The notes beneath the pieces are model-generated. The model did not search any database. It was not told where the DNA came from and worked only from the letters and a program-made list of their open reading frames with translations. Shown piece by piece: positions 49,439 to 60,852 of a stretch of DNA of 64,000 bases (the first letter of the stretch is position 1; each line of letters opens with the position of its first letter). The stretch comes from Viscum album (taxonomy: Eukaryota; Streptophyta; Magnoliopsida; Santalales; Viscaceae): the NCBI GenBank assembly GCA_963277665.1, contig OY728119.1, positions 312,252,206-312,316,205 of the forward strand, given 5' to 3'. The position numbers and the translations under genes are program-made.

Positions 49439-49446
49439 TATAAAAA
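49439..49446 (+). promoter_or_regulatory. TATA box upstream of the PMD ORF
   Basis: GCCTATAAAAACCC on the plus strand, 347 bp upstream of the likely start codon at 49793, in the only intergenic space between the LTR and the ORF. Confidence 0.5.
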
Positions 49447-49574
49447 CCCTACGAGTCCTTCATTCCGTACGGATTTTCTCACATGATAAGCTAGGAGCTC
49501 TCACTTGTGAAAAATTTCCTCCACTTGCATGAAAAATGCATCTGTTGCGCATAATTCGCCGAGGTCAGCCATCA

Positions 49575-49765
49575 TTTTTCGCACAAACCTGGCATTTGTC
49601 GCACCAACTTTTGATTTTTCACGCCAGCCAATGACTTTCCACGCCAGCCAATTCTTTTTCACACCCATCACTACTTTTTCACGCCAGCCACAGCTTTTTC
49701 GAGCCAGCCACTGCTTTTTTGCACCACCCATTGCGTTTTTGCGACAACTGCTGCCTTTTCACCCC
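49575..49765 (+). repeat. ~21-bp minisatellite upstream of the PMD start
   Basis: About nine degenerate units of the type TTTTTCACGCCAGCCACTGC. The PMD frame is open through it (from 49529), so it would encode a loose heptad if translation began earlier. The better start is the Met at 49793 (GGAGATGGCC). Confidence 0.85.
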
Positions 49766-49792
49766 AATTTCTTAAAACCTTACTGGTTGGAG

Positions 49793-51880
49793 ATGGCCAC
49801 CAATCGGTCTGATGTTGAGAGGGAAGCCGCATCTGCTGATCGAAGGGATGATATGGTCACCAACCCTGAGGTTTATGGCGCCCGAAGGATCGTGTCCAAC
49901 AACCATACTCTTTTCAACATGTTGACCCCATCCCAAAAGGAGTATGTGCTGTCTTCCAACCTACTGATATGGGACTTCGGTATCCTGGAGAAGGTACCCT
50001 TGCTGTGATTTGTAGTCGACACACCGCGGTCATGGGTGACCCGCAAGGATATCCTACCTTGGTACAAAATCACCAATAATGACCATCCTACTAGAGAAAC
50101 CAGGCATATGGATGTTTACGTCCTAAATCCTAGGACCAGGACTATTTCAGGGAGTTACTCGGTTGTGGAGGATTCTTCAGCTCTTTACGCAAGCACCTTC
50201 TATCAGAGTGTTTTTGACGAGACCAAAGGCTGGCTCCAGGATTGGGATCTACGGTCTGGAGGCAATTTTATGAGTGAATGGGCCTGTGCGTATTGGGTTC
50301 ACCAGACATGCAACCAGTTTGGGGCCGAACTGTGACACATTGGTTTGTTCGAGGTAGTGTGGACGTGACAATTTCATTCCTACCGTTAGCATGATCTCGG
50401 GCCAGAGCTATTTACTCGATGGTCCCCCGACACAAATACCTTCCATCTTCACCATGGGGAAGTTGACATTAGGCTCTGGGATATTCATTGCATCAGGGGT
50501 ATCCCTTTGTATGGGAACCAATACGATGAATTCCACCCAACAAGGAACACATGGGGAGACGGATCACGAACTCCTATGATGATATGGAACCTTTTGGAGC
50601 TGGCTAAGGAGAGGCTGGGGGTCAATGATTTTTTGAAGGAAATCTCTTAGAAGAAATGGTTTAACTTGTTCCTGCAAAGAGATCCCGACGTCAAGATGCT
50701 GGGGCGAGGGAGACGGTGTCCGACCACGACACAGAGGAGAAAAAGTGGATCATACTGGATGATCCTGGAGGCGGGGGAATATCAGTCATGAGGATTCAAC
50801 ATAAATGAGAGTCTGGACCTGAACATTCGATACACCGGATTTCTTGCCACATTCCTAAGTGGGCGGCTCTTGCCGGTGAGGGACGCAAGGATGTGAGTTC
50901 ATCCAGTGACCCTAGTGATGGCTGGCATTAATGCTGCTATTCAAAGATTCAATCTAGGAGTCCCTGTGTTGGCCTGTCTGTATTCCATTATTGGACGCAT
51001 TTTGAGAGGGGGGTCACTGAGAAGGATCTTTAGCCCCTTCCAGATTTTTTATGGCTTGGTTGTGGCTCATTGCGATAGGTATACCTTTCTAAATGTCATT
51101 CTTCCTCTAGGTAATGGCCTGCAACCTTCCTTTCTGAACATTTCTAGGGTCATTCTTTTGACGCTCAATGAGGAGGGAGTAAGGTTCAGAATTAGAAATC
51201 ATGCCAACTTCACTTTCAGCCCATTCCCCACCCTGACTGGACAGATGATAGATGAAGGGAAAATCTCCCGGGAGCAAAGGGAATACTTCCAGAGCATCAG
51301 GGGTGGGGTGATTGTGTCCCAGATTGATGGGAAAATCTTTTGTGATCCCTACGTGCCGTTGAGGTTTTCCAGGAAGTTCGGATGCCTCCAAAGGATGCTG
51401 AAGAAGGTGTATACATGTGTATTGTAAGAGAGGCACCCCTGTATTCTTCACCAAATGTGGCTAATGTTCACAGCCCAGGGCTCTGGCAATGTCATTACCT
51501 TTCCCCCCACCGAAGTTGATGCTGGCCTTTCAACAGAATATGCTGAATATTGGGATATAGCGTACCCCAAGGGACTTTTGCGGAAGCGAGTCCGGAAACT
51601 CAAGGTAGCTGGTGTTGAACCTGGGCGGTGAGAGAGAAGAAAAAGTGATATTGGGAAGGAACGGTCAGAGGCACGTCAAGAAACTGGGCCCGCACAGGCT
51701 GGGACTTCAGTAGCAGGGACGTCGCGCGGCGCAACCATGCCCTCATTGCCTAGGGGGAGAGGGGCTTACGGAGCGGCCATGGAGCTTCTCAGGAAGCAGA
51801 TAAGGTATCTTCTTTAACCTTCCAATGAATCAATCTTCCCGGATCTGTGGTCAGCCTAGATGACCCTGCAATGGTCAATG
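49793..51880 (+). pseudogene. Plant mobile domain (PMD) protein, N-terminal part, antisense ORF of R9
   Basis: One frame can be followed from the Met at 49793 through the R10 insertion at 51880. The first stop is TGA at 50006, within LLIWDFGILEKVPLL/FVVDTP. Key stretches: SWVTRKDILPWYKI, RSGGNFMSEWACAYW, PLYGNQYDEFHPTRNTWGD, LNIRYTGFLATFLSGRLLP, then 50906-51427 open for 173 codons with VPVLACLYSIIGRILRGGS and FQIFYGLVVAHC, the pattern of plant mobile domain (aminotransferase-like) proteins. A basic KGLLRKRVRKLK patch follows near 51590. About a dozen stops make it dead. It runs opposite to R9 and next to its 3' LTR, the place where Tat elements such as maize Grande carry an extra antisense gene. 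The function of PMD proteins in such elements is unknown. Confidence 0.75.
51876..51880. repeat. R10 target site duplication, left copy
   Basis: caatg here against cgatg at 63456-63460, one mismatch. Counting one copy, the PMD reading frame continues across the insertion. Confidence 0.75.
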
Positions 51881-53616
51881 TGTAACATCCCAAGCTTCCA
51901 CGGTACGTTTCCCTTTGAATAATGCAATGACGTGCATTGTACGCAACTTCGAGATTCTAACAAACCACAACCAATCAAACTAGCCGTTATGAATAGTAAT
52001 ACCTACTTTTTGAAATTTTATAAATTTTATTTTTCGAAATGGACTTTAGTTTTGGATTCTTAATATCGAAATTAGTTTAGGGTGAAATTTTGGTACTTTT
52101 TGGATAACTTTCATATTTTGATGAATAGTGAAAATTAATAAATTTTAATTAAAAACAACTTTTTAAATCGAAATAATTAATAGTGATAAATTATTAATTT
52201 GAGTGGTTTTAAAGTATATTTAGAATATATTTTTACCATTTAATACAATTTTGGTCATTGGATGAGATTTCACATTTAAACCAGACATAAACAAGTGTCA
52301 ATCTTTTGATAGTTATTATCTCTTAAAAACACGCTATTTGTTTTGACGACAGGAATTAATTTTTAAATTAATTAATGCAACTGATATGTTTTGAATTTGG
52401 TAAAATAGACATAATTTTTGAATTCATAATATCAAATATATCTTAGGCCTAATTTTTGGTATTTTTCTGGAAACTTTCATTTTTTGATGAATAGTGAAAC
52501 CACTAAGTGGTAGTTAAAAAACTGAATTTTTCATAAAACTTAATTTTACCGCTTCTGTGAGTGGAATTTCGAAAATCCGAGAGACACGGTTAATATCAAG
52601 GAGTAAAATGTGGTTCATTGAGATGAAAATAATTTTTGGTGAATAGTAACATTTTACTTTTATTTACCACGGTTAAAAGTAAATAGGGTAATTAAGGGTA
52701 AAAATGATATTATTATTACCCTAACACATGTACTAATTCTATTGGACAAGTGTATCTTGACCAAAAACAAACGTAGGAATAAAATATTATCATTTAGGTC
52801 CACTTGGATTAGATTAGGACATTTATTATTATTTAATTCAAAGAAAAGTTAAAAGAGTTAAAATCAAAGTTTATTTACTAAAACATTTTTAATATAGGGT
52901 TACACATAAGATAAATTCGATTATAAATATTCATTAGAAAGATAAAATTATTTCCTACATAATGATATTTTATTTATAATTTTTAGAAATTAAATAATTT
53001 AATTTATTTATGACACAATGATGATGCAGTAATTACCATAATAGTGAAAAATTAAAATAATTGATATTATAAATACCCAAATAAATATAATTGGAGACTT
53101 TTATTGAATTAAACTAATTTTATAGGTTAATATGACATATTAAGATATATTTAATTGACTGTTTGTGAAGTAAACATTCTTTTATGAGTTTCAAAAAAAT
53201 CAATTATTGAATAGTGTCAAAATTGACATAAAAGAGGTTTTAAAACAAATATTATATTATTAATTGATATTAAATTCCTAAAAATCTAAGGTTCAGCCAA
53301 AAGGCTTATATAATAATAGGTGTATCATTAATTGACCACTTTGGGGTCTCTTGGATGTATATAGCAAGTTTATTAACTATATAATATAAAAATACAAAGA
53401 GACATTTTAAAAGTGAAACTAATTAACTAAGAGTTAATACTTAAATATAAGGTTAATATAATGACCCAAACCTGTCTAAATTCTATTGGTTGAGTGGTTT
53501 GCGACCTATAACCACATTAAAATTTAAATAATCCACTTTGGAGCCATTAGAAACCGAATATGAATTTATTATAAAATAATATTTCTAGCTTTTCCAAAGG
53601 TGCCCCTCACCCCTCT

Positions 53617-53625
53617 TATAAAAGG
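53617..53625 (+). promoter_or_regulatory. R10 5' LTR TATA box
   Basis: CTCTTATAAAAGGGC, identical in the 3' LTR at 60675-60683. The likely transcription start is about 30 nt downstream, in the CTTCTCATTACTTC stretch. Confidence 0.7.
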
Positions 53626-53794
53626 GCACTCCCCCTTCTCATTACTTCACACCTTCAAATCCATTTGGTTCGGCCAAAACCTTCCCAAATACTCTCTAAA
53701 ATTCACTCAATACACCCTAGATGCCTTAGTTTGATCAGAAATCCAACCTAAGGAGCCCTTTTGATCAAATCAAAAGGAAGAACCCGAAGAAGAG

Positions 53795-56167
53795 ATAATG
53801 TTTTTACCACCCTTTTTCAAATTCTTTTCTTCTTCAAGTTCTTATTTATTTGTTATTACCATTATAAAATAATGAATCCAGTATCTCATATATACTATAA
53901 TTTTATTATAAATATGGTACAACCATATTAAGTATTCTATCCATCCTTTGAATGACATGTCACCATACATGCGTACGTATGGCTTACTGTCTCCACGTCG
54001 TGGTGTAATTGTCATTCAATAAATTATTTTTTGGATGGGTATAATAATGATCTATAATTCATGTAAATAATAAATATAACATGATAATTATTCTATCTAT
54101 ATGATATACCATCCAATTATATATTATTTTAACATCAAAAGAATGATATTGTCGCTCGTGCGTACGTACGGACTACCGTCTCCACGAAAGCGATGAGATT
54201 CATTCTCCATCGTATCCATTAAAGTATAATTATCATTTTATGATTTAAAAATAATGTTTAAGGACTTTATATAATTCTGGATATGAATAAGATAAAACCT
54301 ATCCATAACAAACACGGCTTACGTAACAAAGAATATAAAAGAAAACAAGTAAGTTAACACCCGAAATGACGATAATACTAAGATATTATTAACAAATCAA
54401 TGTTAAAAGATCATATATGATATCATATTAATGTAAATGATTTTTTATAATTCAATTAAAATTATTTCACCATTATACAGGAGGTTAATCTACCGTCGAC
54501 CAAGGAAAAAGTACAAAGTAAGGGGTTTCTTATCTCACTCTTAATTTTGTGAGAATTCCATTGTTCACCACTTATTTATTGCATGTGGTGTATGTGTACT
54601 ACCCATGATTGTATTCATTGTGTAATATAGTTTAATTTATGGGTATTTACATTATAATTATATGATCCTTCTTTCATGGGTGTATGTTTCATAAGTTACC
54701 TAATCGATAAGGGAAATTGAAATTTCAATTTCCATTTATTCGGCTTTACACAAACTTCATTGATTATTTTACTCTGAGATTATGTGTGGAATCAATATTA
54801 ATTTGCTTATGTCATAATTTCCACTGACCTTTTCTGTGGATATACTTTTGATACACATAATCACTCTATTGATAATTTCTCAAGTCATTGATATGAATTT
54901 GATAAGAGTAATATTAACTCATTCTCCATTTGTTGAGTTAAACATCCAATTCATTGGTGTTGTTTTTACAAGATTATGTGTGAATTTCCTTTGATTTTTT
55001 TACACTGAATATCCAATCATATTTAGTGTATTTATATTTCTCACACATAACTATGTCATTGATTTATCGTTAACCTAAGGATACAACCTTTATGAGATAT
55101 TTCATCTCAATTTACATTCCATTGAGACTTCTTTGTTGTTATACACCAAATCACTTTTATGTGGTGTATATAATGTACTTTGACATAGTATATCCTGAAT
55201 CACTTTTTTCTCATGATATTACAATGTTTTGATTACCTCAATTATTTGTATTCAAGTGTCTCTCTTTTGGTTAGAAACTCTAACTAAAATACAATTTTTT
55301 AAATGTTTTAAAGACTTACTATTCTAAATCTTGCTCATTAATGTCCATGTTTTAAAAAATGGTTTTAAGGATTTATTTATATGGACATTAAAGTTTTAAA
55401 ATTAAAACTCCTTTTAAAAGTTTCAAAGTGGTATGGGACACTTTGATTCAAAAATCTATTTTTAAACGGCTTCTTGACAAATAGTGTGACTTTTAAATGT
55501 TTTCAAGAAAAGGGGGATATTTCTCTCAAATAGTTTTGATGGTTATTTTCATCTATGTCAATATCATTCATTATTATCGATTGAGGTTAATATGATACAA
55601 TAAAATCTTCCATATTGTATCGAATGAGTTATGTTTGACTGTGGATGTGTTATTTTTATACCATTCATGGTTTGTGGTTAAAGTATTGACATTTCGTATG
55701 CTAGTTTTAATATGAATGTTTATGTTATGTTTAAACATGTTCATATGAGGAATGAATTGGACTTAGTAAGTGATGGGTGGAGCCCGCTATAGCTCATCGA
55801 TGCATCGGTAGGTCTCATGAGACAAACTAGTGTCTTGGCACAAGGCCTTGGCAAAATCTTATTTGTAGTCTTGGAACGAGGCCTTGGCTATGTGGTTATG
55901 ATAGTCTGGAATTATGCATTACATCATTATGAAAGTGGTTATTGATATTGCATGTGATTGTTCGACTAGTATAATATCCATGTGAATAAGTAAATGGCAT
56001 TATTTAATTTTATCTTTGCCATATTATGTTGAAGTTCAAGTTTAAAAGGCTTTTGTTTTAGTTATAAATTCCTTTAAGTGTTTATGCTTATCTATGAAAG
56101 GTTATGCTATATTGTTATCTTTACTGAGCATCTGAGCTCACCCCTTTCAATGTTTTATTTTTCCCAG
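53795..56167 (+). other. Putative LTR intron, R10 5' LTR (donor mutated)
   Basis: It corresponds to 60853-63226 in the 3' LTR. Here the donor reads AGAG/ATAATG, GT having become AT, while branch CTCAC (56137-56141) and acceptor TTTTTCCCAG/G are intact. Confidence 0.4.
53950..54205 (+). promoter_or_regulatory. Two paired stem-loops in R10 5' LTR
   Basis: Hairpin 1 (53950-54017): GAATGACA pairs with TGTCATTC, CACCA with TGGTG, and ACATG with CACGT (one mismatch). Hairpin 2 (54141-54205): GAATGA with TCATTC, TCGCT with AGCGA, CGTG with CACG. Both loops are CGTACGTA(C/T)GG(A/C)CTTAC/CTAC-CGTCTC type. The 3' LTR repeats both (61008-61075, 61199-61263). Confidence 0.7.
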
Positions 56168-56397
56168 GATGTGAAGAAGTAATTTATGAATGACCTGTAG
56201 GGATAGTATGAGGGGATATGAAGACAAGATGTTGTTGTAGTTTTTTACCCTATGATGTAATGTAAGACTTATGAATATATCTAGTGTTTCCAAGACTAAT
56301 AAACTAATCGGTCTTTCGAGACTTGATCCTTTGTGATCATGCCAATGTTATGTAATAATGAACCGACTCTGGGTATCTAGGGTCGGGGCATTAAAGT

Positions 56398-56408
56398 TGG
56401 TATCAGAG
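56398..56408 (+). promoter_or_regulatory. R10 primer-binding site
   Basis: TGGTATCAGAG two bases inside the 5' LTR, an exact match to the initiator-Met tRNA PBS over 11 bases. Confidence 0.9.
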
Positions 56409-56529
56409 GAAGTTTAGTACAAACCTTGGAAGCTAGATTTAGATAAACCCTGATTAGAGAATGTAGACCTAAGATGAACTTGAGGATTAGTATAGAATAA
56501 TTTCCTAGAATTTTGTTATTTTAGAGATT

Positions 56530-57355
56530 TTGTGAGTTTTCCAAGCAATACATCCCTGTCTGGATACGAGCAGGTAGAGGTGGCTCTGGAACAGATGTAC
56601 CTAGGGGTAAAACCTGAAAACACCGCTTTGAGCTAGACTCGAATGGGAACTGGTGCACGACAACGGGCCTTGCTACACTCTTGGTTACGACACTCTCAGG
56701 GGATATGCTTAGGATAATTTACATTTTCTTTACTAACCGATTTGAAGTATTAAATATATATAAGATGAGAGTAAAGTACCTTGGTTAATCCTAATGTGTT
56801 TCAAATTGAGAATATGGAGACATGTTAATCTCTAAATGATTTTATGACTACTGTTACTCACACAATGCTTTCTGGTTTTAGTCAATGTCTGGATTCCAAG
56901 GAAGTCATAGTGACTTTGAGAATGATGTACAAGGTGGGAACGGTGGTGGCAATGAGCAACAAAATGGAATGTTGATAGGCGTAAAAGATATCATCTTTAT
57001 GCCAAATCAATTTTCCAAAAATATGATCAACAATATATATATTAACCAATTCCCAAACTCTACAAAGAAGAGAAAGGTGATGAATGATAAGAACTCCAAC
57101 AGTGGAGACCATGGAGAAAGGAATCCTCAATTTCCATCATGCAAGAAATGTGGGAGGAGACACCCAGGAAAGTGTCTCAATGGGACAAAGAAATGCTTTA
57201 CATGCGGGAAGAAAGGACATAAAGTGAAGAATTGCCGAAGAAAAATGAAGAGTACTAAGGAAGAAGATAAAAATGGTCCCAAGAGTCCATTTACAGTCAT
57301 TTTCCGTAAATTTAGGGGACCTGGCCATTACCTGAGTGAATTCCCTATTCTATAG
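56530..57355 (+). pseudogene. R10 gag remnant with two zinc knuckles
   Basis: A short N-terminal scrap (RAGRGGSGTDVPRG, near 56570) is followed by a gap where the capsid domain should be. 56885-57355 is open for 156 codons. It is Asn/Gly-rich at first, with a basic STKKRKV stretch, then CKKCGRRHPGKC (CX2CX3HX3C) and CFTCGKKGHKVKNC (CX2CX4HX4C), the double-knuckle arrangement of Tekay/Del gag. The capsid core (Retrotrans_gag) is missing, so the protein could not form particles on its own. Confidence 0.88.
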
Positions 57356-57707
57356 GATATTTTCTTGGTCAAAGAAGAAGCTATGTGGAAATAAATGGTT
57401 GGAGAAATGTTTAAAAAGTATTAGTGCTCCTTGTTGATGGGTTTAATTTGGAATAATTTTCTCTTGTATTTTTAACCCTGTAGTTTTCCATGTGAGAATG
57501 ATATTTGAGGAAGAATTATCTTTTCTCTTGTGAATATAGTTATAAATAACCATTTGGTTTTATATGATCGTTGGGTTTGAGGCAATTATAAGTTATTATA
57601 ATTTGGGATGAAAATGCGAGGTTTGAGATAAGATTTGTGGTTAAATTATGTTATGGTTATTTTGAGGAATTTATCTCATTTTGGTAATGTTATAAAATAT
57701 AGTTTTT
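57356..57707. other. R10 internal non-coding stretch 1
   Basis: AT-rich, many stops, no motif seen. Confidence 0.4.
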
Positions 57708-57832
57708 GAAAAAGGACAACACGCAGACTATGTGACAACCCTTCGCGCCGAACAAAGCTGTGGGAATTGAACCCACAACCAAAGTGTGATTGGGATTTAT
57801 CTCCTACCACTGGACTACGTGAAGTCCCTGAT
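57708..57832 (-). other. tRNA-like segment (SINE fragment or tRNA pseudogene)
   Basis: The minus strand has a perfect A box TAGTCCAGTGG (57817-57807) and perfect B box GGTTCAATTCC (57773-57763), with a T-arm GTGGG/CCCAC around TTCAATT, and ends in TTTTT. The 44-nt box spacing is tRNA-like. The acceptor arms do not pair, so a functional tRNA is unlikely. A GC-rich 3' stretch (TTCGGCGCGAAGG) is not tRNA-derived, which favours a SINE fragment. Confidence 0.65.
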
Positions 57833-58925
57833 TAGTGTGACTATTATTTTTAGTTAAATGATTTTATTGATCATTAATAATTTGATTTGGGATCTTATGT
57901 CTTATCAAATGAATACCCTTATTATAGGAAAATGATTTGGTAATTAAGTGATAAATGTTATTTTGGAAGTTGTTCGCTTTGTTGTATGGAAAATAGAATA
58001 GTATGGGATTTCATTTGAGGAGTAATGGTGGATTTTTATCTATGTTTTTATTGTGGATTTATAGTGATTTGGGTTGTTTATGGAAATGATTAGGTTAATT
58101 AATTTTAAGTATGTGACTTTAAGAGTAATTAATTTCATTTGGAGATACAATTTAATGTGGAAGACTAAATTATTATAAGTTTTGAGTTTCAATATTAGTT
58201 TGGATTATATTGAAGGATTTTAAGGGCAATTGATTATTGAATGGTATTTATTTAACTTTGGGGTATTGATGGTTTAATTTTAGAAATTAAGATTAGTGTT
58301 TTTTTTCTATAATGGAATATCCATTTTGGGGGTCATCAGATATTATACTAACCATTTTGGTTTTGATTAATCTCTAAGGACAAGGTAAATATATAGTTTA
58401 TCCTATGTGGATCATGTATTTCTATTGAAGTTTATTCTAGATCTTCAATTGTGACCAAGTCTTCTTGAATACTCATTGTTCAAAAAAAAATGAGTTAGTG
58501 GTAAAAAGTTATTAAAGAATGAAACTCTACTTAAAAAGTAAGTATATATCTTTATGTTCTTAGTCAATATCATAAATGAATTCCTCTTCCTTATGTAATG
58601 TAACTTAAAACAAAAAATGTTGTCCGTTTACTTTTCCTACTGGGAGACTAAGGACCTTTTGTCCCAACACAAGTTTGTGATTTTGTTATTGTGAACTTTC
58701 TCTTGATCATGTTTTCTATCCCTCTCCATCATAACTGAACACTTAGTTTATTGTCCATATCCATGTTTTCCTACATGGAATCCTAGTATGGTATATCTTG
58801 GGTGACCTTTATACCTCTCTTCCTTTCTTTTAAAGTGATAGTTTTATTGACTCTTTTTCCGATGTGGGACATTCCATTATATTCTCAAGCCCAATTTTAA
58901 AAATTTGCGAGGACACAATTTATTG
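57833..58925. other. R10 internal non-coding stretch 2
   Basis: No domain recognised. The last 60 bp before the polypurine tract (near 58900, TTTGCGAGGACACAATTT) resemble the 3' tail that precedes the polypurine tract of Tekay elements, so the interior looks like a pol deletion. Confidence 0.45.
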
Positions 58926-58938
58926 AAGTAGGGGATAA
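58926..58938 (+). promoter_or_regulatory. R10 polypurine tract
   Basis: GAAGTAGGGGATAA-type purine run directly before the 3' LTR start TGTAACACCCC. Confidence 0.8.
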
Positions 58939-60674
58939 TGTAACACCCCAAGCTTCCACAGTACGTTTCCCTTTGAATAATGCAATGACGTGCATTGTAC
59001 GCAACTTCGAGATTCTAACACACCACAACCAATCAAACTAGCCATTATGAATAGTAATACCTACTTTTTGAAATTTTATAAATTTTATCTTTTGAAATGG
59101 ACTTCAGTTTTGGATTCGTAATATCGAAATTATCTTAGGTTTAAATTTTGGTACTTTTTGGATAACTTTTAATATTTTGATGAATAGTGAAAATTACTAA
59201 ATTTTAATTAAAAACAACTTTTTTAATCAAAATAATTAATAGTGATAAATTATAATTTGAGTGGTTTTAAAGTATATTTAGAATATATTTTTACCATTTA
59301 ATACAATTTTGGTCATTGGATGAGATTTCACATTTAAACCAGACATAAACAAGTGTCAATCTTTTGATAGTTATTATCTCTTAAAAACACGCTATTTGTT
59401 TTGATGACGGGAATTAATTTTTAAATTAATTAATGCAACTGATATGTTTTGAATTTGGTAAAATAGACATTATTTTTGAATTCATAATATCAGATATATC
59501 TTAGGCCTAATTTTTGGTATTTTTCTGGAAACTTTCATTTTTTGATGAATAGTGAAACCACTAAGTGGTAGTTAAAAAACTGAATTTTTCATAAAAATTA
59601 ATTTTACCGCTTCTGTGAATGGAATTTCGAAAATCCAAGAGACACGATTAATATCAAGGAGTAAAATGTGGTTCATTGAGATGAAAATAATTTTTTATGA
59701 ATAGTAACTTTTTACTTTTATTTACCACGGTAAAAAGTAAATAGGCTAATTAAGGGTAAAAATGATATTAATATTACCCTAACACATGTACTAATTCTAT
59801 TGGACAAGTGTATCTCGACCAAAAACAACCTTAGGAATAAAATATTATCATTTAGGTCCACTTGGATTAGATTAGGACATTTATTATTATTTAATTCAAA
59901 GAAGAGTTAAAAGAGTTAAAATCAAAGTTTATTTACTAAAACATTTTTAATATAGGGTTACACATAAGATAAATTAGATTATAAATATTAATTAGACAGA
60001 TACAACGATTTCCTACATAATTATATTTTATTTATAATTTTTAGACATTAAATAATTTAATTTATTTATGACACAATGATGTTGCAGTAATTACCATAAT
60101 AGTGAAAAATTAAAATAATTGATATTATAAATACCCAAATAAATATAATTGGAGACTTTTATTGAATTAAAATAATTTTATAGGTTAATATGACATATTA
60201 GGATTTATTTAATTGACTTTTTTTGAAGTAATAATTCTGTAATGAGTTTCAAAAAAATCAATTATTGAATAGTGTCAAAATTGACATAAAAGAGTTTTTA
60301 AAACAAATATTATATTATTAATTGATATTACATTCCTAAAAATCTAAGGTTCGGCCAAGATACTTATATCATGATAGGTTTATCATTAATGGACCACTTG
60401 GGGGTCTCTTGGATGTATATAGTAAGTTTATTAACCATATAATATAAAAATACAAAGAGACATTGTAAAAGTGAAACTAATTAACTAAGAGTTAATACTT
60501 AAAGATAAGGTTAATATAATGACCCAAACCTGTCTAAATTCTATTGGTTGAGTGGTTTTAGACCTATCCCCACATTAAACTTTAAATAATCCACTTTGGA
60601 GCCATTAGAAACTGAATATGAATTTATTATAAAATAATATTTCTAGCCTTTCCAAAGGTGCCTCTCACCCCTCT

Positions 60675-60683
60675 TATAAAAGG
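60675..60683 (+). promoter_or_regulatory. R10 3' LTR TATA box
   Basis: CTTATAAAAGGGC, the same as in the 5' LTR. Confidence 0.7.
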
Positions 60684-60852
60684 GCACTCCACCTTCTCAT
60701 TACTTCACACCTTCAAAGCCATTTGGTTCGGCCAAAACCTGACCAAATACTCTCTAAAATTCCATAACTACACCCTAGAGGAATTAGTTTGATCATAAAT
60801 CCAACCTAAGGAGCCCTTTTGATCAAATCAAAAGGAAGAACCCGAAGAAGAG

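Larger units (their letters stand above)
51881..56395 (+). repeat. R10 5' LTR
   Basis: 4515 bp. Contents in order: U3 (51881-53616) with TATA box; donor-like site mutated to AG/ATAATG (53795); two long hairpins (53950-54205); AT-rich tract without genes; a CTTGG...AAGGCCTTGGC duplicate (55843, 55873); CTCACCCC block and acceptor TTTTTCCCAG/G (56167). Confidence 0.93.

Noticed and set aside
51107..51454. Minus-strand ORF of 115 codons
   Set aside because: Shadow of the PMD frame on the opposite strand.
46018..51880. Host gene island because of higher GC
   Set aside because: LTR ends, polypurine tract, LTR repeats and a Tat-type antisense PMD gene explain the composition.
56882..57130. Minus-strand ORF of 82 codons over the R10 gag
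   Set aside because: Antisense shadow of the zinc-knuckle gag frame.
57708..57832. Functional tRNA gene
   Set aside because: A and B boxes are perfect but the acceptor stem does not pair and no plausible anticodon arm was found.
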